DNA of 63,983 bases from Candidatus Bathyarchaeota archaeon (lineage in GTDB: Archaea > Thermoproteota > Bathyarchaeia > Bathyarchaeales > Bathycorpusculaceae): assembly GCA_018396875.1 (NCBI GenBank), contig JAGTQG010000003.1, positions 4,012 through 67,994 on the forward strand. The letters are read 5' to 3'. Each line of letters opens with the position of its first letter. Positions within the stretch are counted from its first letter, which is position 1. A model generated the notes under the pieces. That model made no database searches. It was not told the DNA's origin and saw only the letters and a program-made list of their open reading frames with translations. Positions 44,161-53,651 of the stretch are shown piece after piece. Position numbers and translations under genes: made by a program.

Positions 44161-44822
44161 CTTCGCTCTAACCCCAATTGTTTCTTCTTCAGATTCCCCC
44201 ATCTATCAAGAAACGTGGCTATTGGAAACGTCAACAAAATGTAAAGGAGAGCCGAGAAGATGTAGGGGGTAACGGTATCTAGAGTTGCCTTTCTAATCCA
44301 ATCCGTGTAAGCCATCATTTCGATTGCACCAATGAGATAAGCATAAGCTGAATCCTTAACAAGGAGGGCGTATTCGCTTCCAAGTCCTGGTGTAGAGTAA
44401 ATAACAACTTGGGGCAGCATTACAAAAAGAATTGATTTTGGTTTCGAAAGCCCAAGAGACATTGCAGCTACCAGTTGCTCGTCTCCCACGCCTCTTATTG
44501 CTCCTCTAAAAATTTGGGACTGATTCGCGGCGCTCCTCAATCCTAAAACAAAATTTGCAGTAAAGAAGACATTTTTGAAGGGGAAGGGGAAGTATAATCC
44601 AAAGCCAAAAAAGAACATAAACATAAGTACCAGTTCTGGTACTCCTCTGAAAAACTTTTCAAAGGCATCTATAAAAATCTGAACACTTTTCGATCCATAG
44701 ACGCGTAGGAAGGAAAGGGGTAACCCCACAAAAAGCCCTATAAAAAAAGAAGTTATTGAGATAGCTATTGTGGAAGGTACCCCATTTAGTATGAGCATCA
44801 ATTGTTGAAGCGGGTCCAACAC
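44157..44822 (-). CDS. Polar amino acid ABC transporter permease
   Basis: 221-residue partner permease. The conserved cytoplasmic loop is in VAAMSLGLSKPKSILFVMLPQ. It follows the substrate-binding protein gene by 17 bases and overlaps the ATPase gene. Both permeases differ clearly from each other, so a heterodimeric channel is likely. Confidence 0.92.
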   Translation of the reverse strand: MLDPLQQLMLILNGVPSTIAISITSFFIGLFVGLPLSFLRVYGSKSVQIFIDAFEKFFRGVPELVLMFMFFFGFGLYFPFPFKNVFFTANFVLGLRSAANQSQIFRGAIRGVGDEQLVAAMSLGLSKPKSILFVMLPQVVIYSTPGLGSEYALLVKDSAYAYLIGAIEMMAYTDWIRKATLDTVTPYIFSALLYILLTFPIATFLDRWGNLKKKQLGLERR

Positions 44823-44839
44823 CCAATCACGCTAGAGAT

Positions 44840-45670
44840 TTAGTAACATTTCCATTTTTGCTTTAACTGGTCTAATTTCGCAGACGCTATAAGCTCTGCA
44901 AGCACACCATTTATCTTTGCTACGAGTATATCAGCATCCTTATGAGCTACAAAGGCAACCGGGTAATACGGCCGTCTATAAATGACAACTATGGGCTCCT
45001 CACCTTTCTGTTCAGCCTCGAGTATCCAGTTAGAGGTGATCGGTGTCTCTGCGTAAACGCAGTCGATGACGCCTCTCTTCATATCCTCAAGCGCCAAAAG
45101 AAAATCTTGATAAGTCCGCAAAGCATTCGGTGCCACTTCTTGTAACTCCTGTTCTTGAGTTGTCCCCGACTGCGTTCCACACTTTAGTCCTAAAGTAACT
45201 AAACTTGAAAGGGAATCTAATTCAGTTATCCCTAAAGCTTCAGCCCTACTCTTCAACATGATAACTTGACCCTCAGTGATGCTGTGAGGCATTGTAAACT
45301 GGACAGCTTCAAGCCTTTCGGGTGTCACTGAAAAACCGCTAACACCAAGGTCTATATCCATAGCCTGCACCGAAGGAATTATGGCATCAAAATGCATGTT
45401 AACCCATTCAACCGTCAAGTCCAGCTCATCTGCAATCATTTCCATTAACTCAATTTCAAAGCCAATAATACGTCCATTTTCATCCAAAAACTCGTAGGGC
45501 GGCCAACCTGGTTCTGTGCCAACTCTGATTTTACCCGTTTTGGTAACCCTTTCCCAAATGGGGTCTTCAGGACCAGATGGCCTTGGTAGGATATGTGGAC
45601 TTAGATACAAGCCTGCAACAAATGCTATGATTACAATTATGATAACTCCGATAGTGGTTGTGTACTTCAC
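44840..45670 (-). CDS. Amino acid ABC transporter substrate-binding protein
   Basis: 276-residue extracellular solute-binding protein family 3. An N-terminal hydrophobic helix (about 7-28) anchors or exports it; no lipobox cysteine is visible. The core begins KIRVGTEPGWPPYEF and has GFEIELMEMIADELDL and GVSGFSVTPERLEAVQFT, which are the ligand-binding loops. A glutamine, histidine, arginine or aromatic ligand cannot be told apart. It is the first gene of the importer operon. Confidence 0.93.
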   Translation of the reverse strand: MKYTTTIGVIIIVIIAFVAGLYLSPHILPRPSGPEDPIWERVTKTGKIRVGTEPGWPPYEFLDENGRIIGFEIELMEMIADELDLTVEWVNMHFDAIIPSVQAMDIDLGVSGFSVTPERLEAVQFTMPHSITEGQVIMLKSRAEALGITELDSLSSLVTLGLKCGTQSGTTQEQELQEVAPNALRTYQDFLLALEDMKRGVIDCVYAETPITSNWILEAEQKGEEPIVVIYRRPYYPVAFVAHKDADILVAKINGVLAELIASAKLDQLKQKWKCY

Positions 45671-45707
45671 TTTACATCCTCCTAAATTTTCCGTTTTAGA
45701 CTTACAC

Positions 45708-45740
45708 GTTATATATTTAAACTTAATGGTCTAAACTTAA
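45708..45740 (-). promoter_or_regulatory. TATA box with two direct repeats for importer operon
   Basis: On the plus strand TAAACTTAA occurs at 45718-45726 and again at 45732-45740, 14 bases apart. They sit just upstream of the minus-strand TATA (45709-45717). A degraded third copy (TAGACTTAC) is at 45697-45705. The spacing suggests a dimeric or cooperative regulator bound at the importer promoter. Confidence 0.5.
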
Positions 45741-45825
45741 CATTTTGGGCACCTCTCATCGCAACCACATAGGATATAAGGAAGCACGACAATTTACAAC
45801 CATTAAATCAATGAGGGAAGAATGA

Positions 45826-46014
45826 ATGGCTGAAAAAGTAACCACAATAACATTGGTCACATGTACAAGCTGCGGCAAGCCCATTCCACCTGGAGCTGAA
45901 GCTACAAAGTTTCTTTGCCCAAACTGTGGAGAAATTTTGATAAGACGATGCAAAAAATGTCGAAAGTTTGGTCGCCCTTACAGGTGTCCAAAATGTGGTT
46001 TTACAGGCCCGTAA
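45826..46014 (+). CDS. Zinc-ribbon protein
   Basis: 62 residues carrying eight cysteines in four CxxC pairs (CTSCGK, CPNCGE, CKKC, CPKCGF), giving two zinc ribbons. This matches the small archaeal HVO_2753-type zinc-finger proteins. A GAGGGA site lies ahead of the ATG. It begins 12 bases before the aEF-1beta gene, and the pairing of this protein with EF-1beta is common in archaea. Confidence 0.88.
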   Translation: MAEKVTTITLVTCTSCGKPIPPGAEATKFLCPNCGEILIRRCKKCRKFGRPYRCPKCGFTGP

Positions 46015-46026
46015 GGAGGTGAAAGG

Positions 46027-46302
46027 GTGGGTAGTGTCGTAATCACATATAAGATTTTCCCGACTGATACAACCGTTAGTTTTGATGATTTAAAAAAGAA
46101 AATTGAGGCTTCTCTTCCCGAGTTTGCCACAATATACGGGTATGGTGAGGAACCTATAGCTTTTGGCTTGAATGCCTTGCTGTGTGCCATCAAAATTCCA
46201 GAAGACAAAACTGGGGTTCTGGAGGAACTTGAAAAAAGGCTTGAGCAGATAAGCGAGATAAGCCAAGTGCAAACGTTGATGGTTAGAAGAGTGAGTCGGT
46301 AA
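46027..46302 (+). CDS. ef1b: Elongation factor 1-beta
   Basis: Nucleotide exchange factor for aEF-1alpha. The 91-residue length and the patterns VVITYKIFPTDTTVSFDDL, IAFGLNALLCAIKIPED and EISQVQTLMVRRVSR are diagnostic. GTG start with GGAGGTGAAAGG upstream, a strong ribosome binding site. Co-transcribed with the zinc-ribbon gene. Confidence 0.96.
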   Translation: MGSVVITYKIFPTDTTVSFDDLKKKIEASLPEFATIYGYGEEPIAFGLNALLCAIKIPEDKTGVLEELEKRLEQISEISQVQTLMVRRVSR

Positions 46303-46303
46303 A

Positions 46304-46320
46304 GGGTTAAACCTTTATAT
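46304..46320 (+). promoter_or_regulatory. Promoter for CDC48 gene
   Basis: TTTATAT (46314-46320) lies 52 bases before the GTG start. It is overlapped by AAAGG-GTTAAA-CCTTT, a small inverted repeat that could be an operator or simply part of the BRE. Confidence 0.4.
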
Positions 46321-46371
46321 GGGAACTATATTGTTTCGAAACAGAGCAACCTAATTATGGAAGTGTTTTGA

Positions 46372-48555
46372 GTGAGTGAGAAAGTAAATGAAGTTCAGCT
46401 ACGCGTCGGGGACGCGAGACAGAGAGACGTAGGGAGGGGAATAGCGCGCATAGACCAGAGAACAATGCAGAAACTGGGCATAAGTGCGGGCGATGTCATA
46501 GAAATAGTGGGCAAAAGAACAACATCGGCTATAGCGTGGCCTGCATACAGCGAAGACCAAAACCGTGACATTATACGCATAGACGGATTTACAAGGAAAA
46601 ATGCAGGGGTAGCTATCAACGAATATGTTATAGTGAGGCCTGCAAAAGTCAAAGAAGCCTTGAACGTTACATTGGCACCCGTTGACATGCGCTTAAACGT
46701 GGACGAAGACTTCACAAACTTTGTTAAAAACCGTTTGATGGAAAGAACACTCGTCGAAGGAGACACAACCCTTGTCATGATGCTTGGACACGCTATACCG
46801 TTTGTTGTAACAAAAACTCGACCCCACGGCATAGTTAAGGTCACGGCTGACACAAAATTGACGATTCTAAGTGAACCTGCTCCGGAAGGAAAAGGTGTGC
46901 CCAGAACTACTTATGAGGATATAGGAGGGTTGCATGAAGAGATTCAAAGAGTAAGGGAGATGGTAGAGCTTCCACTTAGGCATCCAGAGCTATTTCAGAG
47001 ACTTGGCATAGAACCACCAAAGGGAGTGTTGCTCCACGGACCACCTGGATGTGGCAAGACATTGCTAGCCAGAGCTGTGGCAAACGAGTCAGAAGCTAAC
47101 TTCTTCAGCATAAATGGACCAGAAATAATGAGCAAGTTTTACGGGGAATCTGAAGCACGTCTCAGAGAAATCTTCCAGCAAGCCCAGCAAAACGCTCCAA
47201 GCATCATATTCATTGATGAGTTGGATGCAATAGCACCGAAGCGTGAAGAGGTAACAGGTGAGGTGGAAAGGAGAGTTGTAGCACAACTCTTGGCTTTAAT
47301 GGACGGCTTATCCGGTAGAGGAAACGTCATAGTCATAGGTGCAACAAATAGACCAAACGCACTAGACCCTGCTCTTCGACGTCCAGGAAGATTTGACAGA
47401 GAAATCGAAATAGGCGTACCTGACAAACAGGGCAGATATGAGATTCTGCAAATCCACACACGTGGGATGCCTCTGGCCGAGGATGTAGATCTTAAAAAGC
47501 TCGCCGAAATGACTCATGGATATACCGGCGCTGATTTAGCGGCTCTTTGCAGAGAAACGGCGATGAAAGCGTTGAGGCGGTACTTGCCACAGATAAACCT
47601 TGAAGAAGAACGTATACCACCCGAAGTTCTAGAAAGGATGGAGGTTAAAATGGAGGACTTCTTAAACGCTTACAAGGAAATTACGCCCACGGCCATGAGG
47701 GAAGTATACATTGAAGTGCCGGCAGTTCACTGGGACGACATAGGAGGACTGGAAGATGTAAAACAAGAGCTTAAGGAAGCTGTTGAGTGGCCTCTTAAAC
47801 ACCCGGAAATCTTCAAGAGAATGGGGATAAAGCCTCCAAAGGGAATACTGTTGTATGGTCCCCCCGGCTGTGGTAAAACACTTTTGGCTAAGGCTGTCGC
47901 AACGGAAAGCGAAGCCAACTTCATAACAGTGAAAGGTCCAGAAGTATTCTCAAAATGGGTTGGAGAATCAGAGAAAGCCATAAGAGAGGTGTTTAGAAAA
48001 GCCAGAATGGCGGCTCCAGCAGTAATATTCTTTGATGAAATAGATTCCCTTGTGCCTCGCAGAGGACTAGGATTCGCTGACAGCGGTGTAACAGAGCGGG
48101 TAATAAGCCAGCTACTCACGGAGATGGACGGCATAGTAACACTGGAAGATGTCGTCGTAATAGCAGCGACAAACAGACCAGACATGGTTGATCCAGCAGT
48201 GCTCCGTCCAGGAAGATTTGACAGACTAATATACGTACCAGAACCAGACGAGAAGGGACGTCTCCAAATATTCAGGATTTATACAAAGAACATGCCTTTG
48301 GCAAAAGATGTGAACCTAGAAGCCTTAGCCGCTATGACTAAGTATTATTCGGGCGCAGACATAGAAGCAGTGTGCAGAGAAGCAGCCATGATGGCTTTGA
48401 GAAGAGACATAAACGCAAAAGAAGTTACAATGAAAGATTTTGAAGAAGCTTTGAAGAGAATAGGTCCATCTATAACCCCCGACATGGAAAAATGGTACAG
48501 GAGTTTCATGCAGCAAATCAGACAAGTGCAAAAGCCGGCTACACCTGTGGCTTAG
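46372..48555 (+). CDS. CDC48/VAT AAA+ ATPase
   Basis: Hexameric unfoldase handling proteins for the proteasome. The 727 residues comprise the N domain (about 1-180, double-psi barrel with [19 protein letters not shown]), D1 with Walker A GPPGCGKT and Walker [13 protein letters not shown], and D2 with GPPGCGKT and [12 protein letters not shown]. The tail is short (QKPATPVA) and lacks the HbYX motif that docks to the 20S proteasome. GTG start. A winged-helix gene follows after 10 bases. Confidence 0.96.
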   Translation: MSEKVNEVQLRVGDARQRDVGRGIARIDQRTMQKLGISAGDVIEIVGKRTTSAIAWPAYSEDQNRDIIRIDGFTRKNAGVAINEYVIVRPAKVKEALNVTLAPVDMRLNVDEDFTNFVKNRLMERTLVEGDTTLVMMLGHAIPFVVTKTRPHGIVKVTADTKLTILSEPAPEGKGVPRTTYEDIGGLHEEIQRVREMVELPLRHPELFQRLGIEPPKGVLLHGPPGCGKTLLARAVANESEANFFSINGPEIMSKFYGESEARLREIFQQAQQNAPSIIFIDELDAIAPKREEVTGEVERRVVAQLLALMDGLSGRGNVIVIGATNRPNALDPALRRPGRFDREIEIGVPDKQGRYEILQIHTRGMPLAEDVDLKKLAEMTHGYTGADLAALCRETAMKALRRYLPQINLEEERIPPEVLERMEVKMEDFLNAYKEITPTAMREVYIEVPAVHWDDIGGLEDVKQELKEAVEWPLKHPEIFKRMGIKPPKGILLYGPPGCGKTLLAKAVATESEANFITVKGPEVFSKWVGESEKAIREVFRKARMAAPAVIFFDEIDSLVPRRGLGFADSGVTERVISQLLTEMDGIVTLEDVVVIAATNRPDMVDPAVLRPGRFDRLIYVPEPDEKGRLQIFRIYTKNMPLAKDVNLEALAAMTKYYSGADIEAVCREAAMMALRRDINAKEVTMKDFEEALKRIGPSITPDMEKWYRSFMQQIRQVQKPATPVA

Positions 48556-48565
48556 AGGGAAAAAC

Positions 48566-48793
48566 ATGCCAATGAAAATTTGGAAGCCGCATCCACCCCA
48601 TTATGCAATACTAGAAGTTCTCAGAAAGAAGGGAGCCATGACGGACAGCGAACTATTTGAGTATATAGCAGCAGAATACAAAGACATGGGGTTTAGAGAT
48701 TTTAACCAATTACTGTTACGCCTTGAAATTGCAGGAAAAATACGCACAACATCACTTGCTCGTGGAAAAAAGAGAGTTGAACTTATAACGTAA
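48566..48793 (+). CDS. Winged-helix-like small protein
   Basis: 75 residues. The pattern of three helices followed by a beta wing (ILEVLRKKGAMTDSELFEYI, then LLLRLEIAGKIRTTSLARGKKRVEL) indicates a winged-helix fold. It is packed tightly behind CDC48 in what appears to be one transcript. Whether it binds DNA or acts as a protein adaptor is not known. Confidence 0.78.
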   Translation: MPMKIWKPHPPHYAILEVLRKKGAMTDSELFEYIAAEYKDMGFRDFNQLLLRLEIAGKIRTTSLARGKKRVELIT

Positions 48794-48819
48794 CGCACTA
48801 ACAGCAACGTGTTTAGTAC

Positions 48820-50073
48820 ATGGAAAATTTTTCAGACGTAATAATTGTTGGAGGGGGACCCAGTGGCTCTTTTTGTGCTTTTAATCTTGCAAAAAGAAAA
48901 ATCGAAGTAACCATCTTTGAAGAACACAGCGAGGTTGGTGTTCCATGCCATTGTGCAGGACATTTAAGCATAAACGGTTTGAAAAATCTTGGGCTTTATC
49001 CACTGCCCAAAGAAGTTGTTGAAAACACTTTTTCGGGTGTCAAAATCTACTCGCCAAAAGGACTTGAATTTTCCATAAGGTTTAACTCACCACTAACATG
49101 CGTTGTCAACCGTGCATTGTTCGACAAATATGTTGCAAGCTTAGCTGAAAAATCAGGCGCTTATTTCTCTTTAAAGTCAAGAGTTGAGCGTCTAATAAAA
49201 GATGAAGGCGCCGCAAAAGGCGTTGAGGTAAAAGTGAACGGTAAGACCGCCAAAGCTTATGGAAAGGTGATTGTGGACGCTGAAGGAACATCTTACAGGG
49301 TTCTAAGGCAGACAGGATTGTTTCCACCAGATAGGTTTGTCAACTGTATTAACGCTGAAGTTGAAAATGTAAGAGATATAGAGTTAGACACCGTCGAAAT
49401 TTTCCTTGGAAATGCTTATGCGCCTGGTTTTTATGCGTGGCTTATCCCCCTCGAGAGAGACAAAGCAAAAGTTGGGCTTGGCGCCAGAATGGGAAATCCA
49501 AAATCACTTCTCCAGAAGTTAATGCATAAACATCCAGCTGCTTCAAGAAAGTTAAGAAAAGCAAAAATCTTGCATAAGAGCTTTCACCCAATACCATTAA
49601 GTGGACCTGTGAAGGCTTACTCTGACGGTTTTCTTGCAATCGGGGATGCTGCAGCCCAAGTGAAACCTACAACGGGTGGTGGACTAGTATTTGGGTTAAA
49701 TTGTGCAAAAATCGCAGCAGATGTCGTAGCAGAAGCCATAAAACAAGACGACTACTCGGCGAAGTTTTTGAGTGTTTATCAACGGCGTTTTATGAAACTT
49801 TTGAACTTTGACTTGAAAATAATGAAGGGGGCTAGAAAGACACTTGACAATGTTTCAGATGAAAAATTGGATGACATCCTAGAATTTTGTAACAGAATTC
49901 ATGCAAACTTAGACTTTTCAGATTTAAGAGAAATAGACTTTCAGGGACGAACGCTTCTCAGCGCATGGCGAAAACCAAGGCTATTAACAGCGCTCACATA
50001 CTTCCTAGTTAGCAGCTTAGCTGAAAACTTAAAACATTATCAAGTCAAACAAGTAAATAATCTAAATGGTTGA
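48820..50073 (+). CDS. Geranylgeranyl reductase family protein
   Basis: FAD-dependent saturation of the isoprenoid chains of archaeal membrane lipids. The dinucleotide motif is IIVGGGPSGSFCAFNLAKR (about 8-26), then the cysteine-containing VPCHCAGHLS, the substrate motif FYAWLIPLERD (about 205-215) and GDAAAQVKPTTGGG (about 280). The 417 residues are normal for the family. It may act on geranylgeranyl diphosphate or on digeranylgeranyl glycerol lipids. Confidence 0.9.
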   Translation: MENFSDVIIVGGGPSGSFCAFNLAKRKIEVTIFEEHSEVGVPCHCAGHLSINGLKNLGLYPLPKEVVENTFSGVKIYSPKGLEFSIRFNSPLTCVVNRALFDKYVASLAEKSGAYFSLKSRVERLIKDEGAAKGVEVKVNGKTAKAYGKVIVDAEGTSYRVLRQTGLFPPDRFVNCINAEVENVRDIELDTVEIFLGNAYAPGFYAWLIPLERDKAKVGLGARMGNPKSLLQKLMHKHPAASRKLRKAKILHKSFHPIPLSGPVKAYSDGFLAIGDAAAQVKPTTGGGLVFGLNCAKIAADVVAEAIKQDDYSAKFLSVYQRRFMKLLNFDLKIMKGARKTLDNVSDEKLDDILEFCNRIHANLDFSDLREIDFQGRTLLSAWRKPRLLTALTYFLVSSLAENLKHYQVKQVNNLNG

Positions 50074-50079
50074 AGCTCT

Positions 50080-50442
50080 GTGAGCGAGTTTCGTTATAAG
50101 CAAGTCATAGTCTTTCGAACAGATTTGAAGATGAGCAAGGGCAAAATCGCAGCTCAAGCTGGACACGCAGCTGTTTCGGCTGCCGAAGAAGCCAGAAGAC
50201 ATCATAAAGATTGGTTTGATGCATGGTTGGATGAAGGGCAATGCAAAGTGGTTGTGAAAGTCAAAAGTGTAGAAGAACTTCTTGAACTAGAAAAGAAAGC
50301 AAAAAACCTGGGACTCCCTCATGCGCTAATTGCAGACCGAGGACTCACTGAAATCCCACCAGGGACGATAACATGCTTGGGAATAGGCCCGGCGCCAGCT
50401 GAAAAAGTGGATGAAATAACTGGAAAACTTCCACTCCTTTAA
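50080..50442 (+). CDS. pth2: Peptidyl-tRNA hydrolase Pth2
   Basis: Rescues tRNA from stalled peptidyl-tRNA. The 120-residue archaeal/eukaryotic form is recognised by KMSKGKIAAQAGHAAVSA (catalytic-site lysine and histidine) and DRGLTEIPPGTITCLGIGPA. GTG start 7 bases after the reductase. It is followed closely by truD, and the two often adjoin in archaea. Confidence 0.95.
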   Translation: MSEFRYKQVIVFRTDLKMSKGKIAAQAGHAAVSAAEEARRHHKDWFDAWLDEGQCKVVVKVKSVEELLELEKKAKNLGLPHALIADRGLTEIPPGTITCLGIGPAPAEKVDEITGKLPLL

Positions 50443-50450
50443 TTTGAGGT

Positions 50451-51836
50451 TTGCAATTGTTTGTTTCAAAGCTGGAAAAAAGCCTCGGGATTGAAGTTTA
50501 CATCACTAGTTCCAGAGGTATTGGGGGAGTCATTAAACGCTTTCCCGAAGACTTTTTAGTAGAAGAAATTCTACGAGACGGCAGAAAAGCGGAAGTTGAA
50601 ACATCAAAAATAAAGGGGTACACACCACAGAAAAAAAGCGCGCAACAGCGATTCCTACTCTGTGTTTTGGTTAAGAGAAACTGGGATAATTTTCAAGCGA
50701 TCAAAGCTGTTGCACGTCAGTTAGGCATAAGCATGCGTCAGATAAGCATCGCTGGGATAAAAGATGCTGAAGCCCTCACTGCACAGCACATAGCCATAGA
50801 AAACGTGAACGCTGATGAAGTTAAAAAGGTGCAAATTAAGAATTTAGAGGTTCTACCGGTAGGCTATTTGCATGTGAAGCTTTCCCCTTACTACCTTCTT
50901 GGAAATTCATTTACTATCACCGTGCGCGCCGTAAGCCACACAAAAACAGAGATACAAAGGCGAGCATTAAACGTAGTTGAGGAACTTCAGGCATTAGGTG
51001 GTATGCCAAACTTTTATGGACACCAGCGCTTTGGCACGATCCGCCCCATAACACATTTAGTTGGAAAAGCGCTGGTCAAAGGGAACATCTACCAAGCTGC
51101 TATGCTTTTTCTTGCAAAACCAAGCCCCCATGAACATCCACAGTCTAGGGAAGCAAGAGAAGAATTATGGGAAACAAAAAACTTTAAAAAAGCTATGGAA
51201 TGCTTTCCAAAAAATCTTCATTATGAACGGTTGATGTTGAAGCACTTGGTGAAAAAACCAAAAGATTTCGTGGGAGCTTTTAGAAGACTGCCGTTAAAAT
51301 TGCGGAGACTTTTTCCACAAGCTTATCAAGCTTATCTTTTCAATAAGATCTTAAGCAGAAGAATAAATCAAGGTTTACCAATAAACAGGGCTGAAAACGG
51401 CGACTATGTCATAGAAGTCGAGTCTTCAGGGCTTCCTAACCCGCTAAAATACTATGTTGTGAATCAAGAATCAAAAGATGAAGTAAACAAAATGATGGAG
51501 TCTGGGAAAATGCTGCTAGCCATTCCATTAGCTGGTTTCAAACAAGCACTCTCCAAAGGAGTTCAAGGAGAAATTGAGAAGGCTGTCCTGGAAGAAGAGG
51601 GAATTTCGCTGGAAAACTTCAAAATAAAGGGAATGCCGGAGTTAAGCCTGAAAGGTGGTTTGCGTCCGGCGCTTGTACACATAAAAGATTTTTCTCTGCG
51701 TGAAGTTTCCAAAGATGAGGTTAATAAACAAAAGCGGAAGGCAGTTATGAGCTTCATGCTTTACAGAGGCGCGTATGCCACAATTCTCTTAAGGGAGATT
51801 ATGAAACCACGCAACCCGCTTAAGGCTGGTTTTTAG
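50451..51836 (+). CDS. truD: tRNA pseudouridine-13 synthase TruD
   Basis: Isomerises U13 in tRNA. The N-terminal IKRFPEDFLVEEI (about 26-38) and the catalytic motif AGIKDAEALTAQ (about 100-111, Asp104) are intact. The TRUD insertion domain lies between about 170 and 360. At 461 residues it is in the usual archaeal range. TTG start. Its last 17 bases overlap the convergent DHH phosphoesterase gene. Confidence 0.95.
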   Translation: MQLFVSKLEKSLGIEVYITSSRGIGGVIKRFPEDFLVEEILRDGRKAEVETSKIKGYTPQKKSAQQRFLLCVLVKRNWDNFQAIKAVARQLGISMRQISIAGIKDAEALTAQHIAIENVNADEVKKVQIKNLEVLPVGYLHVKLSPYYLLGNSFTITVRAVSHTKTEIQRRALNVVEELQALGGMPNFYGHQRFGTIRPITHLVGKALVKGNIYQAAMLFLAKPSPHEHPQSREAREELWETKNFKKAMECFPKNLHYERLMLKHLVKKPKDFVGAFRRLPLKLRRLFPQAYQAYLFNKILSRRINQGLPINRAENGDYVIEVESSGLPNPLKYYVVNQESKDEVNKMMESGKMLLAIPLAGFKQALSKGVQGEIEKAVLEEEGISLENFKIKGMPELSLKGGLRPALVHIKDFSLREVSKDEVNKQKRKAVMSFMLYRGAYATILLREIMKPRNPLKAGF

Positions 51837-53022
51837 ACTTAATTTTCAGAGCACACTCCGCATTCTCTAAGAACTCAGCCTTCCTGGTCGCTGGCAAAAC
51901 AACATTTGCAGCATATTGGTGGCCGTCAGCCATTCCAAAACCTTTGGACGCTACTTCTAAAAGATCAACAGCCCCGGGAAGCTTTCCTTGATCAATCATT
52001 TCCTGCATGGGCTTTGGAACTCTGACAGAAGCTTTAACGAAGTTTTCTTTAAGTTTTCCCCATTTTGGTATCTCTGGGGGTACGTTGACAAAACCAAGAA
52101 TGTATTTGTCAGGCTTTATTAAACGTGTTTGGTAGGATAAAAAGGAGCAGAACTGCCCAATTACTTTTGTTCCCATGCCTTGGTACATGTCTCCTGCGTC
52201 AAACCATTGGATATGTTCGGTCTCTTTAAGCCCCTCACGATAAAGTCTCCCCAAAAGTTTTCGATTAACGTTCTTTCGCCTCTCCTCCAAAACGTTTATT
52301 TTATTCTCTAAAGCCTCATCGATTCCATCGAGACATGCTTTTATTCCCATATCTGGGCCATCCTCGTAATAGCCAACGGCTCCAAGAATCTGAAGTTTCG
52401 AAAAGAGAATGTCAACTTTAACATTTAACCGGGAGATTTCAAGGCTTTTACCCACTTTTTTGACAACACCGTTTTCTAAGGTTTCTTGCAAAACCATACT
52501 GTTTAAGGCTTTAAATTCCCCCGGAATTTCGCTGCTTCCAACAAGAGCCAGATAGCCCAAATCGCTGTTTGCGCTGTTTAGTTCTTTTGCAAAAAGATAG
52601 CAGCATGTAGCTCCAGAAAAATCTGTTTCGCCTTTAAATCCAAAATGCTCCAAGTTTAAATCTAAAACCATACTATCATTTGATTGTTTCGGGTCGTGGT
52701 GGTCGAGAATTATAGTTAAGTTTCGACCACAGTTTAATTCTGAAATTAAGTCAGCATGGGATGATCCAATATCAGCATAAAAAAGGACTAAGCCTTCTTT
52801 TGAATGCAGATCGGCTATAACTTCCCTGTAAACCTTTTCTAAACAGAAGGTTTCCGTGAGTAGCCCTTCACGTTCCAACGCCTTTTTCACTATCGCAGCA
52901 GAACATAAACCATCAGCATCATCATGGTGAACAATTAGGGCCCTATCTGGCTTCCTTTCCCTTAACAGAGTAATCACGTAATTAGCCTTTTGTTTAAAAC
53001 CTTGCATAGACATACCGTTCAC
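51820..53022 (-). CDS. DHH-family phosphoesterase (RecJ-like)
   Basis: Predicted nuclease or phosphodiesterase of 400 residues. Metal-binding motifs are HHDDADGLCSA (about 37-47), DIGSSH and ILDHHDP (DHH at about 113-115). The C-terminal DHHA1-like part includes SKGFGMADGHQYAANVV with a G-H motif. This places it in the archaeal RecJ-like/GAN group acting on DNA or RNA. The GTG start overlaps the stop of the XRE-CBS gene (GTGA), so the two are co-translated. Confidence 0.88.
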   Translation of the reverse strand: MNGMSMQGFKQKANYVITLLRERKPDRALIVHHDDADGLCSAAIVKKALEREGLLTETFCLEKVYREVIADLHSKEGLVLFYADIGSSHADLISELNCGRNLTIILDHHDPKQSNDSMVLDLNLEHFGFKGETDFSGATCCYLFAKELNSANSDLGYLALVGSSEIPGEFKALNSMVLQETLENGVVKKVGKSLEISRLNVKVDILFSKLQILGAVGYYEDGPDMGIKACLDGIDEALENKINVLEERRKNVNRKLLGRLYREGLKETEHIQWFDAGDMYQGMGTKVIGQFCSFLSYQTRLIKPDKYILGFVNVPPEIPKWGKLKENFVKASVRVPKPMQEMIDQGKLPGAVDLLEVASKGFGMADGHQYAANVVLPATRKAEFLENAECALKIKSKNQP

Positions 53023-53552
53023 CCGATAGTTTTTAGAAGATCAGAACGGGTAATTATGCCGACGATTTTCTTCCCTCTCGCCACCAAGACACCTTGCCGC
53101 CTCTCAAGTAAAGGACGAATTGTACTTATACTTGTGTCCTCAGAAACTATTGGTAATGGCGGATCCATAACGTTTTCAACCTTTTCTTCCGCTATGTTTG
53201 ATCCGAGCTTCCGTATTATTCCCTCTTCAGTCACCGTGCCAACCACCTCGGTTCCCTTGAGCACTGGCACTTGGGATATGGCGTGCCGCACCATTATCTC
53301 GCTGACCTTCAAAACGCTGTCGCTGGGTTTCGCGAAAATCACCCCGCGCGTCATTATATCTTTGCATTTCTTCTCTCCACTTTCTGTTAAAACCCTCAAG
53401 ATTTTGTTAACTGTTGAAAGTCTGGGATCAACTCTTCCCTGCTCTATTTTCGCTATATGCGCTTGCGAAACACCAACGAGTTCCGCAAGTTTTTTCTGGG
53501 TTAGTTTCGCCTCAAGTCTTAATTTTTTAATTGTGGAACCAGTTATGATCAA
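53019..53552 (-). CDS. XRE helix-turn-helix regulator with two CBS motifs
   Basis: Ligand-responsive repressor or activator. The N-terminal HTH (about 4-50: TQKKLAELVGVSQAHIAKIE) is followed by two CBS motifs (about 68-115 and 125-175), which in archaeal relatives bind SAM, AMP or ATP. I chose TTG 53552, preceded by GGTGGT, giving 177 residues; the frame opens at 53588. It is divergent from the methionine adenosyltransferase gene and shares a palindromic promoter with it. Confidence 0.9.
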   Translation of the reverse strand: MIITGSTIKKLRLEAKLTQKKLAELVGVSQAHIAKIEQGRVDPRLSTVNKILRVLTESGEKKCKDIMTRGVIFAKPSDSVLKVSEIMVRHAISQVPVLKGTEVVGTVTEEGIIRKLGSNIAEEKVENVMDPPLPIVSEDTSISTIRPLLERRQGVLVARGKKIVGIITRSDLLKTIG

Positions 53553-53591
53553 AATATAACCACCGGTTATTTCCAAATACAAAATCAATAC

Positions 53592-53610
53592 AGCAAAGTA
53601 TATATTTGCT
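53592..53610. promoter_or_regulatory. Palindromic operator over a shared TATA box
   Basis: AGCAAA-GTATATA-TTTGCT is a 6-bp perfect inverted repeat with TATATA at its centre. Its position suits the TATA box of the MAT gene (transcript start near 53628) and that of the regulator on the other strand (near 53575). A regulator bound here would block both promoters. Confidence 0.6.
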
Positions 53611-53651
53611 TTCCCATATACAACTCAAAACTCATCCACTGGAGGTCAAAA

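Noticed and set aside
40206-45670. A single operon of tryptophanase, FEN1 and the importer
   Set aside because: FEN1 and tryptophanase each have their own TATA-like sequence (AATAAAAG-type on the plus strand) in the gaps upstream, so shared transcription is not supported.
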